A stretch of DNA of 64,000 bases from Amycolatopsis taiwanensis DSM 45107 (GTDB lineage Bacteria > Actinomycetota > Actinomycetes > Mycobacteriales > Pseudonocardiaceae). The notes below the pieces were generated by a model. That model was given only the letters and a program-made list of their open reading frames with translations, was not told the origin of the DNA and did not search any database. The stretch covers positions 1 to 64,000 of the forward strand of contig NZ_JAFB01000019.1 in NCBI RefSeq assembly GCF_000519205.1. The letters run 5' to 3'. Positions within the stretch are counted from its first letter, which is position 1. Every line of letters begins with the position of its first letter. Positions 26,459-34,640 of this stretch are shown piece by piece. The position numbers were made by a program, and so were the translations under genes.

Positions 26459-26834
26459 GGAACTCCTCGAAGGTGATCTTTCTTGCGCCGTTTTCCGGCA
26501 CGAGATTCCCTCCTTCGCGATATCCGCGGCCGGTCCGGCCAGGCATCCGGACCGGCACCACGGGGCGGCGGCCGACGGAACGCAGGTAGGACCGCGTAAG
26601 GTCTCGGGCCGTGCGCACCTGGAGGCCGTCCAGGCCGGACTCCTCAACGATGCGCTCAGTGGCAAGTTTCGCCTTGTAGTAGAACAACGGCACGCGGTCG
26701 GGTGCCGCCCGACGGCTGAGCACGCGTACTTCAATCCCTTTGGCCACCGGCTTTTCCGCGACGACACGGCCCAGCGTGCTGGGTGGAGCCATGTCTCGAA
26801 AGACGACACCGTCGAGCGCGGCAGTCGAACGCAT
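26433..26834 (-). pseudogene. Decayed NmrA-like SDR with internal deletions
   Basis: The frame gives 133 residues that align in order with three separate parts of NAD(P)-binding NmrA-type proteins. Residues about 19-43 (STLGRVVAEKPVAKG and VRVLSRR) are the first Rossmann turn. About 47-62 (DRVPLFYYKAKLATERIV) is the middle helix, joined directly to it. The end (GYREGGNLVPENGARKITFEEFL) is the normal C-terminus, again without the intervening part. The usual family length is about 250 residues. So at least two in-frame deletions have removed the catalytic centre, and the usual GxxGxxG is degraded. A functional gene is unlikely. Confidence 0.65.
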
Positions 26835-26845
26835 TGACCAGACCT

Positions 26846-26857
26846 GACCGTTCGGTC
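26846..26857. promoter_or_regulatory. TetR-type inverted repeat between SDR remnant and glycosyltransferase
   Basis: GACCG-TT-CGGTC is a perfect 12-bp inverted repeat of the kind bound by TetR/AcrR regulators. It is 12 bp upstream of the decayed SDR and 128 bp upstream of the glycosyltransferase start. No TetR gene is next to it, so it may be an orphan left after gene loss. Confidence 0.4.
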
Positions 26858-26984
26858 TAAGATGAGATCTATCGGTCAGGGGACCCGCTCGATGTCAGCT
26901 TTCATGTGACCACGCGTCGGCGATCAGATCACCACGAAAATCCACAGTGGACCGTCTGATCTCGGTACAACTAGGGGAACCGAA

Positions 26985-28250
26985 ATGACGTCAAAAGGCA
27001 ATCGAGTAGTCATTGTCACGTTCGGCACGCGCGGAGATGTCGCGCCGTACACCGGCCTCGGTGTCGAACTCGAACGGGCCGGATACCAGGTAGCGATCGC
27101 CACCCAACGGCCATACGCCGAACTGGTCACCGGCTGTGGGCTGGAATACCGGGAAATACCAGGCGATCCGCAGGCCGTAGCCGCCTCCTCGACAGGACGC
27201 CGGACACAGGGCACCGGGCCGAAGGCGCTCGCCAACTCGCTCCGGATGATCAAAAACCATTTCCGCGAGGTCAGCGAGGGCATGCTGGACACCATGCGGG
27301 ACAGCGCGGCCGACGTGTTCGTGCTGTCCATGGCTGCCATCCCGGCCGGCTATCACATCGCCGAAGGGCTTCGCGTTCCCAGCCTCGGCGCGGTTCTCGT
27401 GCCGGTTCACCCCACCGGCGACTTCCCAGCACCCGCACTCTCCCGGATACCGGCGCCCGGCCGCTGGGGCAACCGCATGGTGGCTCGCGTCAGCGCCGCG
27501 GGTACCAGCAGGATCTTCCAACCGAGCGTGGACTGGATACGCCAGGAACTCGGGCTACCGCGCCTCAGTGCCAAGGCAACTCGCCTGGAACAGGATGCCC
27601 GGCGCTGGCCGGTGTTGTGCGGCTACAGTCCTGCCGTACTCCCGCGACCCAGTGATTGGCGAGAAGGCGTCGACGTAGTCGGGTACTGGTGGCCGGCCAG
27701 ACCCGCCGGCTGGGAACCACCGGCCCGGCTGGTGGAATTCCTGGAGAACGGCCCGCCGCCGGTATGTATCACGTTGGGCAGCATGACCACGCACGACCAT
27801 TCGGACCTCGCCGAACTGTTCGGTGCCGCACTGAAAAAAGCGGGCGTGCGCGGCATAGTTCAGCAAGGCTGGGCGGATCTCGCACCCACCGAAAACGAGC
27901 AACTCATGGCTATCGGCGAGGTTCCCTACGACTGGTTGTTCCCCCGCCTGGCGGCGCTCGTGCATCACGCGGGCGCAGGCACGGCAGCGGCCGGTCTGCG
28001 AGCGGGTGTGCCCGCGATCGGCGTGCCGGTGTGGCTCGACCAACCTTTCTGGGCCGGCCGGTTGCTGGACCTGGGCGCCAGCCCGGCCAGCATCCCGTTG
28101 CGCCGGCTCAGCGTCGACCGGCTGGCAGCGGCGATCCGCGCCGCAGTCAGCGATCCCTCCTACCGGCAACGTGCCCAAGGAATGGCGCAACTGCTCCACG
28201 CAGAGGATGGCGCCGCGAAAGTCGTCGCCGCGGTGAAGCAGCTCGTGTGA
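26985..28250 (+). CDS. GT1 glycosyltransferase, sterol/macrolide glucosyltransferase-like
   Basis: A GT-B enzyme of 421 residues. The N-terminal domain begins VVIVTFGTRGDVAPYTGLG, typical of UDP-glucose:sterol glucosyltransferases and related antibiotic glycosyltransferases. The C-terminal nucleotide-sugar site is HHAGAGTAAAGLRAGVPAI followed by PVWLDQPFWA. AGGGGA lies upstream of the ATG. It probably transfers a sugar to a lipid or polyketide-like acceptor. There are no clear pathway genes beside it, so it may be a stand-alone tailoring or detoxifying enzyme. Confidence 0.85.
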   Translation: MTSKGNRVVIVTFGTRGDVAPYTGLGVELERAGYQVAIATQRPYAELVTGCGLEYREIPGDPQAVAASSTGRRTQGTGPKALANSLRMIKNHFREVSEGMLDTMRDSAADVFVLSMAAIPAGYHIAEGLRVPSLGAVLVPVHPTGDFPAPALSRIPAPGRWGNRMVARVSAAGTSRIFQPSVDWIRQELGLPRLSAKATRLEQDARRWPVLCGYSPAVLPRPSDWREGVDVVGYWWPARPAGWEPPARLVEFLENGPPPVCITLGSMTTHDHSDLAELFGAALKKAGVRGIVQQGWADLAPTENEQLMAIGEVPYDWLFPRLAALVHHAGAGTAAAGLRAGVPAIGVPVWLDQPFWAGRLLDLGASPASIPLRRLSVDRLAAAIRAAVSDPSYRQRAQGMAQLLHAEDGAAKVVAAVKQLV

Positions 28251-28344
28251 TCAGCTCCCTGACCGCCATGTAGATGGACCAGACGGAATCTGACAGCTTG
28301 TCAGCCCGACGCCCCCTCCCTCGACGTAGTTGACACCGGCGTCG

Positions 28345-28365
28345 ATGATGCGGCTGGCGCATCAT
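28345..28365. terminator. Hairpin at the 3' end of the MFS gene
   Basis: ATGATGCG-GCTGG-CGCATCAT is a perfect 8-bp stem that overlaps the MFS stop codon. A second small stem, CTGACA-GCT-TGTCAG, lies at 28290-28304. Between them they separate the convergent glycosyltransferase and MFS genes. No T-run is present. Confidence 0.4.
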
Positions 28366-29567
28366 GCCTCCTGTGGAGTAGCCGCTGCGCGGGACGCGGC
28401 CAGCCAGGACAGACCGAGACCGGCCAGGGCGAGGGCGGCGCCCGCCAACCCGTTCCAGCGCAACGCGCCTGCGGCAACGATGCCACCGCCGAGCGCGGAG
28501 CCGAGCGCGTTGGCGAGGTTGAACCCGCTGACGTTGACGGCGACCGACAGGGTCGGCGCGTCCGCGGCGTGCCGGAGAATCAGGCCCTGCAACGGGGCGA
28601 TCGTGGCGGTGGCCAGCAAGCCGAAGGCGAGCACCGCAACGATGGCACCCGGTTGCCATACAACGGCGAACGGCAGGACGGCCAAGATCACCGTCAGGCC
28701 GAGGAACACGGCTCGCACCGTCATGGTCGGTGAGACGTCCGTCAGCCGGCCGGCGGCGAAGTTCCCCAGCAGGCTGCCGACGCCGTAGGCCAGCAGCAGG
28801 GCGGATGCCACACCAGCAGAGAAGCCGCTGACCTGCGTCAACAGCGGCATCAGGTAGGTCAGTACGGTGCCGACTCCGGCGAACCCGATCGCGGTGGTGG
28901 TGATGGCCAGCAGCACCGGGCGACGCCGCAGGACCCGAAGCTCGGACCGGGCGCCGGTGATCGGTGCGGGCGTGCGCGGCATCGCCACGGCCAGCACGAC
29001 ACCGCCCGCGACGGCAACCAACGCAACGGCCAGGAACGGCGTTCGCCAGCCGAAGGCCCGGCCGAGCAGGGCGCCGAGGGGGACACCCAGCACGGTCGCG
29101 ATGGTCAGTCCGGAGACCACGATGGCGATGGCGCGACCGGCCCGTTCGGGCGGCACGACGGTCGTGACCACGACCATCGAGATGGCGAAGAGCGTTCCTT
29201 GGGACAGCGCGGCGAGTACCCGGCTGACCACCAGCAGACCGTAGGAGGTCGCCGCGGTACTGACCAGGCTCCCAGCGACGAACAGCGCAACCAGCCCGAG
29301 AACCAGGCCCTTGCGGGGCATCCGTGCGGTGAGCACGGTGATCAGCGGGCCGCCGATCACAACGCCGAGGGCGTATGCGGTGACGAGTTGGCCGGCGCCG
29401 GCCACGGAAACGTGCAAGGTGCCCGCGATCTCCGGCAGCAGGCCGCCCACCAGGAGTTCGGCCGTGCCGATCGCGAAGATGCACAGGAGGAAACCGGCGA
29501 TGACCGGGAACGCACGTCCCGTCGTGGCGGGCGCCGGAGTGCCGGGCGAGGTCGTTGCGGGTGTCAT
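28362..29567 (-). CDS. MFS drug-efflux transporter (AraJ/Cmx type)
   Basis: A 401-residue, 12-segment MFS protein. It has GTAELLVGGLLPEIA in the first membrane segment and GTLFAISMVV in the fourth, features of the DHA1 drug:H+ antiporter group that contains AraJ and actinobacterial chloramphenicol exporters. It is divergent from a MerR regulator, 60 bp apart, and the gap holds a perfect inverted repeat. This suggests drug-inducible export controlled by that regulator. Substrate unknown. Confidence 0.87.
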   Translation of the reverse strand: MTPATTSPGTPAPATTGRAFPVIAGFLLCIFAIGTAELLVGGLLPEIAGTLHVSVAGAGQLVTAYALGVVIGGPLITVLTARMPRKGLVLGLVALFVAGSLVSTAATSYGLLVVSRVLAALSQGTLFAISMVVVTTVVPPERAGRAIAIVVSGLTIATVLGVPLGALLGRAFGWRTPFLAVALVAVAGGVVLAVAMPRTPAPITGARSELRVLRRRPVLLAITTTAIGFAGVGTVLTYLMPLLTQVSGFSAGVASALLLAYGVGSLLGNFAAGRLTDVSPTMTVRAVFLGLTVILAVLPFAVVWQPGAIVAVLAFGLLATATIAPLQGLILRHAADAPTLSVAVNVSGFNLANALGSALGGGIVAAGALRWNGLAGAALALAGLGLSWLAASRAAATPQEA

Positions 29568-29583
29568 ACCGCGGAACGTAAAG

Positions 29584-29601
29584 TCTCACATGGATGTGAG
29601 A
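29584..29601. promoter_or_regulatory. Candidate MerR operator
   Basis: TCTCACAT-GG-ATGTGAGA is a perfect 8-bp inverted repeat in the 60-bp divergent gap between the MFS and MerR genes. It fits the expected position for a MerR-type activator/repressor site. Confidence 0.65.
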
Positions 29602-29627
29602 GTCAACGTGTTGTGGCGGGAGTCGCA

Positions 29628-30014
29628 GTGTCGGTGCGGACGATCAGGATCGGCGAGTTGTCCCGGCTCAGCGGGGTGAGCCAGCGGCTGTTGCGTTACT
29701 ACGAGGAGCAGGGTCTGCTCCGGCCACAACGCCGGCCGAGCGGATACCGGGAGTACCTGTCCTCCGACATCGCCGTCGTGCGCCAGATCCGTGGCCTGCT
29801 GGCGGCCGGGCTGTCCACCGCGACGATCTCCTCGGTATTGCCATGCATCCGCGAGGACGGCGGGCGACTGGTGCCCACCTGCCCGGACCTCGTCGCGCAC
29901 CTACGAGGCGAACGCGACCGGATCGACCAGGCCATCGACGACCTCACCACATCCCGCCAGATCCTGGACACGGTGATCAACGCGGCACCGTCGGCACCGG
30001 CCCCGGCGAGCTAA
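29628..30014 (+). CDS. MerR-family transcriptional regulator
   Basis: A 128-residue regulator with an N-terminal MerR winged helix (TIRIGELSRLSGVSQRLLRYYEEQGLL), the second wing (RRPSGYREYLSSD) and a coiled dimerisation helix near the C-terminus. The one Cys pair (LPCIREDGG and VPTCPDL) might be a metal or redox sensor, but this is not typical of a defined subfamily. GTG at 29628 is chosen, with GGGAG upstream. It presumably controls the divergent MFS exporter. Confidence 0.87.
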   Translation: MSVRTIRIGELSRLSGVSQRLLRYYEEQGLLRPQRRPSGYREYLSSDIAVVRQIRGLLAAGLSTATISSVLPCIREDGGRLVPTCPDLVAHLRGERDRIDQAIDDLTTSRQILDTVINAAPSAPAPAS

Positions 30015-30246
30015 CGCCAGACCAGACACGTTCCGACAGCGCGGTATTCCCAGCCTGGAAGAAGCGGGCGGTCTCGGCGTCGGCGTCGCCGGGAAAGTAC
30101 GCTTCGACGGCGATCTCCTCGAGCGTAATATCGAACGCCGCGCCGAAGGTCGTGATCGTGTTCACGAAGCACAGCTCCACGCCGCGATGACGGATGCGGA
30201 CAGGCAGCGCGATTTCGGTGGGGCCGACGGGTCGATCCTGATGCAT
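29977..30246 (-). pseudogene. Remnant resembling the C-terminal end of an XRE-type regulator
   Basis: About 90 residues, with the segment HRGVELCFVNTITTFGAAF then DITLEEIAVEAYFPGDA. This resembles the C-terminal part of a group of actinobacterial helix-turn-helix regulators of about 280 residues. The DNA-binding part is missing: upstream in the same frame there is no HTH. The 3' end overlaps the MerR gene by 38 bp. I take it for a truncated gene, though a small free-standing protein cannot be excluded. Confidence 0.45.
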
Positions 30247-30280
30247 GTCCGAGTATCGCCCGACGACACCGATCACCGCA

Positions 30281-30297
30281 ATTACATGGCATGTAAT
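30281..30297. promoter_or_regulatory. 17-bp perfect inverted repeat, candidate operator
   Basis: ATTACATG-G-CATGTAAT lies between the XRE-type remnant and the truncated SnoaL-like gene, 35 bp before the start of the latter. It is strikingly AT-rich for this genome. It is probably an operator of a regulator no longer present here. Confidence 0.5.
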
Positions 30298-30331
30298 CGA
30301 CAAATCCGGTCGACACTGGGATGGTCGGCCC

Positions 30332-30649
30332 ATGAATGACAGCAGTCAGGCAGAACACAACAAGGAAATTATCGTGCACGGCTTCACGGAATTCACGGCG
30401 GGAAACGTTGAAATACTGCGCACGCTACTGCGCGAAGATTTCATCGAGCACAGCCCCGGAAATCCGTCCGGACGGAAGACCTTCATCGAATTCATCACCA
30501 ACTCCCCGGTGGCCGACGCACGGCTCGACCTCAAGCGGGTCATCACCGACGACCAATATGCCGTAGTGCGCTACCACATGACCTCGAATGTTCTGACCCG
30601 CACGCGCGACAGGCCGTCGCGCTCAAGGTTGCGCAGGCGGTCAGCGTGA
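30332..30649 (+). pseudogene. Truncated SnoaL-like polyketide-cyclase-type protein
   Basis: The first about 85 residues follow the SnoaL/NTF2-like fold: EIIVHGFTEFTAGNVEILR, then REDFIEHSPGNPSGRKTF and DDQYAVVRYHM. After about position 30590 the frame changes character to a short Arg/Ser-rich tail (TRDRPSRSRLRRRS), and the usual final strand with a WDV motif is missing. The family length is about 120-130 residues. The codon use before the break is AT-richer than in neighbours. I read it as a gene cut by an insertion or deletion junction near 30590. Confidence 0.55.
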
Positions 30650-30925
30650 CCATCCGCCGACTGACACCCTGATTGAACGGTGAAACGCACTGCCCCGCGG
30701 GCCGCCTCCATCAACACGCCGATGCTCCACTCGCCACTGGCCCGGTTGTGGACATCAAGGACCGTGTACACCTGCGCGCCGCTGACCTGGTCGGGAACAC
30801 AGGTGTTCCGCTGTGACATGAAAGTGCCTTCTTCCGCCGGGACGCCAGGTCGCAGATCATGGCCACTGCAACAAGAGGTGCACTCAGGAGATCATGCACC
30901 GCAACATTCGGCGAGGAGCCCGACC
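30650..30925. other. Apparently decayed intergenic stretch
   Basis: The minus strand has an 82-codon open frame (30571-30819) with mixed composition that I cannot assign to any family. The plus strand has no good start with a ribosome site until the PPOX gene. The stretch lies directly after the break in the SnoaL-like gene, so it may be the rest of an inserted or deleted segment. No transposase motif or terminal inverted repeat was seen. Confidence 0.4.
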
Positions 30926-31321
30926 ATGACAGTCACGTTCGATGATGCGGTGCGCCACCTGCTCGACGGCAAAAACTTCGCCACCGTCGCGACCCTCAAC
31001 CCGGACGGCGGACCGCAGACCTCGGTGGTCTGGATCATTTGCGACGGCGACACGGTGGCGTTCTCGACCACCGACGGCCGGCAGAAGGCTCGCAACCTCT
31101 CCAGGGACCCGCGGGTCAGCCTCACCGTCCTGGACGCCGGCAACCCCTACCGGTCCGTGGAGATCCGCGGCTCCGCCGAAGTAGCCGAGGACCGCGATGG
31201 GGCATTGCAGAAGGCGATCTCGCACAAGTACTTGGGAGAGGACCCGCCGACCGACCCTCACGGCACGGTCCGGGTGGTGGTCCGCGTCATCCCCCACAAG
31301 GTCAACAGTTTCTCGGTGTGA
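30926..31321 (+). CDS. PPOX-class (F420/FMN) oxidoreductase
   Basis: A 131-residue split-barrel protein of the pyridoxamine-5'-phosphate-oxidase-like family. Features are FATVATLNPDGGPQTSVVW at the N-terminus, TTDGRQKARNLSRDPRVSL in the middle and an HGTVRVVVRV end. This is the typical short form that uses F420 in actinobacteria. ATG at 30926 has GCGAGGAG upstream. It likely reduces a quinone or similar small molecule; the substrate is not known. Confidence 0.88.
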   Translation: MTVTFDDAVRHLLDGKNFATVATLNPDGGPQTSVVWIICDGDTVAFSTTDGRQKARNLSRDPRVSLTVLDAGNPYRSVEIRGSAEVAEDRDGALQKAISHKYLGEDPPTDPHGTVRVVVRVIPHKVNSFSV

Positions 31322-31560
31322 GGTCGTGCCAGCTAATCACATTCCGCGCCCGCGGCGGCCGGCACGTATTGTCAAATGCAACAGAATCCCGCGCGAATCA
31401 GTAAAGCGGGCCGCCACGAACTCGGCGCGGGCCTGCTCGATCGCCTCGAGGAGCCGCTCCGCTGGGCGTGCTCGGCCAGCGCGGTAGATGCCGGCCACGC
31501 TCGGGTTTGCCGGTCGGGCCAATGGATGGCCGCCGTGCTTTCTCTTGCGGGAGGCAGCGT
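31322..31560. other. Intergenic stretch without assignable gene
   Basis: A 75-codon minus frame (31337-31564) is Arg/Ala-rich and touches the end of the AraC-type gene, but has no motif I recognise. It contains a stretch PAERLLEAIEQARAEFVAAR that could form a helix. No terminator hairpin is obvious. It may be the leftover of a small gene. Confidence 0.35.
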
Positions 31561-32574
31561 TCACGGCTTTGGGACTGGTGGACTCGCAGGTTCAAGTGCC
31601 GCGGGGCCGGGGCGAGTCCGTTCGCGAAAGGTGCGGCGGTAGCGGTCGGGAGGCACGCCGACCGTGCGGTTGAAGTGTCGGCGCAGCGTTGTGGCGGTGC
31701 CCATGCCGGTGGCCGCCGCGATGGTGTCGACGCTGTTGTCGGTGGTCTCCAGCAACTCCTGGGCGTGACGTATCCGCTGAGTGAGCACCCATTGCAGCGG
31801 GGTGGTGCCAGTGACCAACCTGAAGTGGCGCCCCAGGTTGCGCGAGCTCATCCGTGCCTGGCGAGCCAGGTCCTCCACGGTCAGCGGCTGGTCCAGCCGT
31901 TCGATCACCCAGGGGAACAGTTCGGCGAGCGGGTGCTTGTCCGGGGCGGGTACCGGGGTGGTGATGAACTGGGCCTGGCCGCCGTCCCGGTGCGGCGGCA
32001 CGACCAGGCGGCGAGCGACGGCGTTGGTGATCGACGAGCCGTGGTCGAGCCGGACGAGATGCAGGCACAGGTCCATGGCGGCGGCTTTGCCGGCGGAGGT
32101 GAGCACGCTGCCGTTGTCCACGTAGAGGACGTCCGGGTCCACCTGCACCTTCGGGTAGCGGGCGGCCAGGTCCCGGGTGTGCGCCCAGTGCGTGGTCGCG
32201 CGACGCCCGTCCAGCAGTCCGGCGGCGGCCAGCACGAACGCGCCCGTGCAGAGGGAGGCCACACGTGCGCCTGCCTCGTGGGCCGCGCGCACCGCGTCGA
32301 CCAGGTCGGCGGGTGGATCCTCATCGACGTCGGCCCAGCCCGGGACGATCACGGTGTCGGCGCGCGGAAGGCGGTCGAGGCCGTGGTCGGGCTCCAGCCC
32401 GAACCGGCCGGCCCGCACGGCGCCCGGCCCGCAGACGGAGACGTCGTACCAGGGACCTGCTACACCGGCCGGTGCGAAGCCGAAGACCTCGTACGCCAGG
32501 GACAGTTCGAAGTGCAGCATCCCGTCGGTGACGGCCAGGGCGACAGTGTTCACGTCCGGAATTGTATGGGTCAT
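31561..32574 (-). CDS. GlxA-type AraC regulator with DJ-1/PfpI domain
   Basis: A 337-residue protein with an N-terminal DJ-1/PfpI-like domain (about 10-180). It has the nucleophile-elbow-like CTGAFVLAAAGLLDGRRATTHW, typical of GlxA-family regulators. Two AraC helix-turn-helix motifs follow in the C-terminal 100 residues (LTVEDLARQARMSSRNLGRHF and IAAATGMGTATTLRRHFNR). Such regulators often sense small amines or amides. It is divergent from the saccharopine-dehydrogenase-like gene, with 90 bp between the starts, and may control it. Confidence 0.9.
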   Translation of the reverse strand: MTHTIPDVNTVALAVTDGMLHFELSLAYEVFGFAPAGVAGPWYDVSVCGPGAVRAGRFGLEPDHGLDRLPRADTVIVPGWADVDEDPPADLVDAVRAAHEAGARVASLCTGAFVLAAAGLLDGRRATTHWAHTRDLAARYPKVQVDPDVLYVDNGSVLTSAGKAAAMDLCLHLVRLDHGSSITNAVARRLVVPPHRDGGQAQFITTPVPAPDKHPLAELFPWVIERLDQPLTVEDLARQARMSSRNLGRHFRLVTGTTPLQWVLTQRIRHAQELLETTDNSVDTIAAATGMGTATTLRRHFNRTVGVPPDRYRRTFRERTRPGPAALEPASPPVPKP

Positions 32575-32664
32575 GGCGTTCCGGACACTCGCGCTGGGAG
32601 TCCGCCCTGGTCAGGATGATCACGACGGATCGCAGCAGATCATCTGGTTACGAGGAGAGAACCC

Positions 32665-33696
32665 ATGGGGTTGGGGCACACGGTGGCGGTGTTCGGCGCG
32701 TACGGGCACACCGGGCGCTTTGTGGTGGCAGAGTTGCGGAAACGCGGGTTCGTCCCGGTTCTCTCCGGCCGGGATGCCGACAAGCTGAAGGCACTGGCGG
32801 AGTCCGGGCCCGGGCTGGACGCCCGCCCGGCGTCGGTCGGCGACCCGGCCTCGCTCGACCGGGCACTGGCCGGCGCGGCGGCCGTGATCAACTGTGCCGG
32901 ACCCTTCGCCACGACGGCCGCCCCCGTGATCGAGGCGGCGCTGCGCGCCGGGATCCCGTATGTGGACGTGGCGGCCGAGATCGAGGCCAACGTCGATACG
33001 TTCGCGCACTTCACGGACCGCGCCCGGGCCTCGGGAGCGGTGATCGTCCCCGCGATGGCCTTCTACGGCGGCTTCGGCGATCTGCTGGCCACCGCAGCAA
33101 TGGGCGACTGGACGACGGCCGACGAGGCGCACATCGCGTACGGGCTGAGCAGTTGGCACCCCACCGCCGGGACACGTGCCGCGGGCGCGGTCTCCCATCA
33201 GCGGCGGGACGGCCGACGTGTCCGCTACCGGAACGGGCGTCTGGAGTACCACCAGGACGACCTGCCGACCCTGGAATGGCCCTTCCCCGAGCCGGTGGGA
33301 TCCCGCGCTGTCATCGGAGAGTTCACGATGGCCGACGTCGTCACCCTTCCCAGCCACCTGAGCATCCCCGAAGTGCGTACCTACATGTCTCTCGAGGCGG
33401 CCAGGGACATAGCGGCCCCGGACACACCGGAACCTGCCGCGGTCGATCAGCGTGGCCGGTCCGCGCAGACCTTCCTCGTTGATGTCGTTGTGCGCTCCGG
33501 CGGGAGCGAACGGCGCGCTGTGGCGAGGGGCCGGGACATCTACGCCGTCACCGCACCGCTCGTTGTGGAAGCGGTTGACCGCATCCTCACGGGACGGACC
33601 AGGACGGTCGGTGTTGCTTCCGCCGGCGCGATCTTCGACGCGCCCGACTTCCTCCGCGCACTGTCCTCGCAGATTTCCCTGGAGCTGCGTCCGTAG
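32665..33696 (+). CDS. Saccharopine-dehydrogenase-like NAD(P)-binding protein
   Basis: A 343-residue protein with an N-terminal Rossmann fold (VAVFGAYGHTGRFVVAEL, then INCAGPF and YVDVAAE), as in the saccharopine-dehydrogenase/trans-enoyl-reductase-like group. GAGGAGAG precedes the ATG. The exact reaction is not known. It is divergent from the GlxA-type regulator, which may control it. Confidence 0.82.
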   Translation: MGLGHTVAVFGAYGHTGRFVVAELRKRGFVPVLSGRDADKLKALAESGPGLDARPASVGDPASLDRALAGAAAVINCAGPFATTAAPVIEAALRAGIPYVDVAAEIEANVDTFAHFTDRARASGAVIVPAMAFYGGFGDLLATAAMGDWTTADEAHIAYGLSSWHPTAGTRAAGAVSHQRRDGRRVRYRNGRLEYHQDDLPTLEWPFPEPVGSRAVIGEFTMADVVTLPSHLSIPEVRTYMSLEAARDIAAPDTPEPAAVDQRGRSAQTFLVDVVVRSGGSERRAVARGRDIYAVTAPLVVEAVDRILTGRTRTVGVASAGAIFDAPDFLRALSSQISLELRP

Positions 33697-33886
33697 CGGG
33701 CAGACTACCCATGCAGCGCGCCGGGCTGCCTTAGTTCGGCGGCGGTAAGAACGGCGTATGCCACTACGTCGACTCGGGGGCGGCGGTGTGGCGGGCATCG
33801 CCTGGGCACACGGGCATGCTCGCCGGCTTGGCCTGGACATGACCACCTTTACCGGCCACTATCGGGAAGGTCCTCGCCGAGGTGCG

Positions 33887-34477
33887 CTATTCCTCCACGT
33901 CTGGGACGGCGACAAGCATGGCCGCGACCCATAGGAAGACCTTGGGGTCGCCGAGCTCGGAAGCCGTGAGCCAGTCCGCCGCCCGACGCGCCTGTTGCTC
34001 ATCCTGGATCAAACCCCATCGCCCTGGACGAACGCCGGTCGCCTGCCGGACATCACGGACGAGACCGCCAAGGCAGGTCCAGGTGTGCCAGAGTCCGCAG
34101 TCGTAGCCAACCAGCTCGAAACCGAGCAACCGACCGGCGGCGATGGGCGCCCGTCGCGCCAGCCGCTCCGGCAAACTGCCCGCTTGCTGGTCCCACCCGC
34201 CTTCGGCCATATCAGCCAGCAACGCGGGAATATCCGAAGCGGCGATCCCCACCCCGAGCGCATGCAGGCCAGCTCGATTCGCCTGAACACGTGCTTGTTC
34301 GGCCGATTCCGAGTCGCCGAACCAGTCAACCCAGCCTTGCGGATCCGCGGCCAGCAACTCCACGACACAGCTGCTCATCGACACCAGGTCAGTGCTCGGC
34401 AGGTCAGCGTCCTGCCAGTCTTGCCGAGTCTCTCGCGAAGCGACGCGGTAGCCCGCCAGGGCGTAGTTGGTGGTCAC
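33887..34477 (-). CDS. Hypothetical protein
   Basis: I do not recognise this 196-residue acidic protein. It is rich in Ala, Leu and Trp and has no signal peptide or clear membrane segment. A predicted all-helical fold with many Trp is reminiscent of immunity-type proteins, but there is no toxin gene nearby. It is flanked by 190 bp and 163 bp without genes. Coding quality (regular GC-rich third positions) supports it being real. Confidence 0.55.
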   Translation of the reverse strand: MTTNYALAGYRVASRETRQDWQDADLPSTDLVSMSSCVVELLAADPQGWVDWFGDSESAEQARVQANRAGLHALGVGIAASDIPALLADMAEGGWDQQAGSLPERLARRAPIAAGRLLGFELVGYDCGLWHTWTCLGGLVRDVRQATGVRPGRWGLIQDEQQARRAADWLTASELGDPKVFLWVAAMLVAVPDVEE

Positions 34478-34640
34478 TGAATCAGTTTCGTCGGCCGGGC
34501 AAGCGAAAATCTGTTGGTCGACGATCCGTCATGTTGCATCTAATGCATCAGCGGGCTGTCGAGGCCGCTGAGCGGGGTGTCAACCGAATCGATTGACACC
34601 CCGTCCAACCACGTGATTCACCTCGAACCTGTGCCTGGTT

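Noticed and set aside
26985-29567. Glycosyltransferase plus MFS as part of an antibiotic gene cluster
   Set aside because: No polyketide, peptide or terpene biosynthetic genes are nearby; the two are convergent and separately controlled.
30571-30819. 82-codon minus frame as a transposase fragment
   Set aside because: No DDE or HUH motif, no terminal repeats and no target duplication; I could not place it in any family.
31337-31564. 75-codon minus frame next to the GlxA-type gene
   Set aside because: Arg/Ala-rich with no ribosome site or family motif; treated as intergenic.
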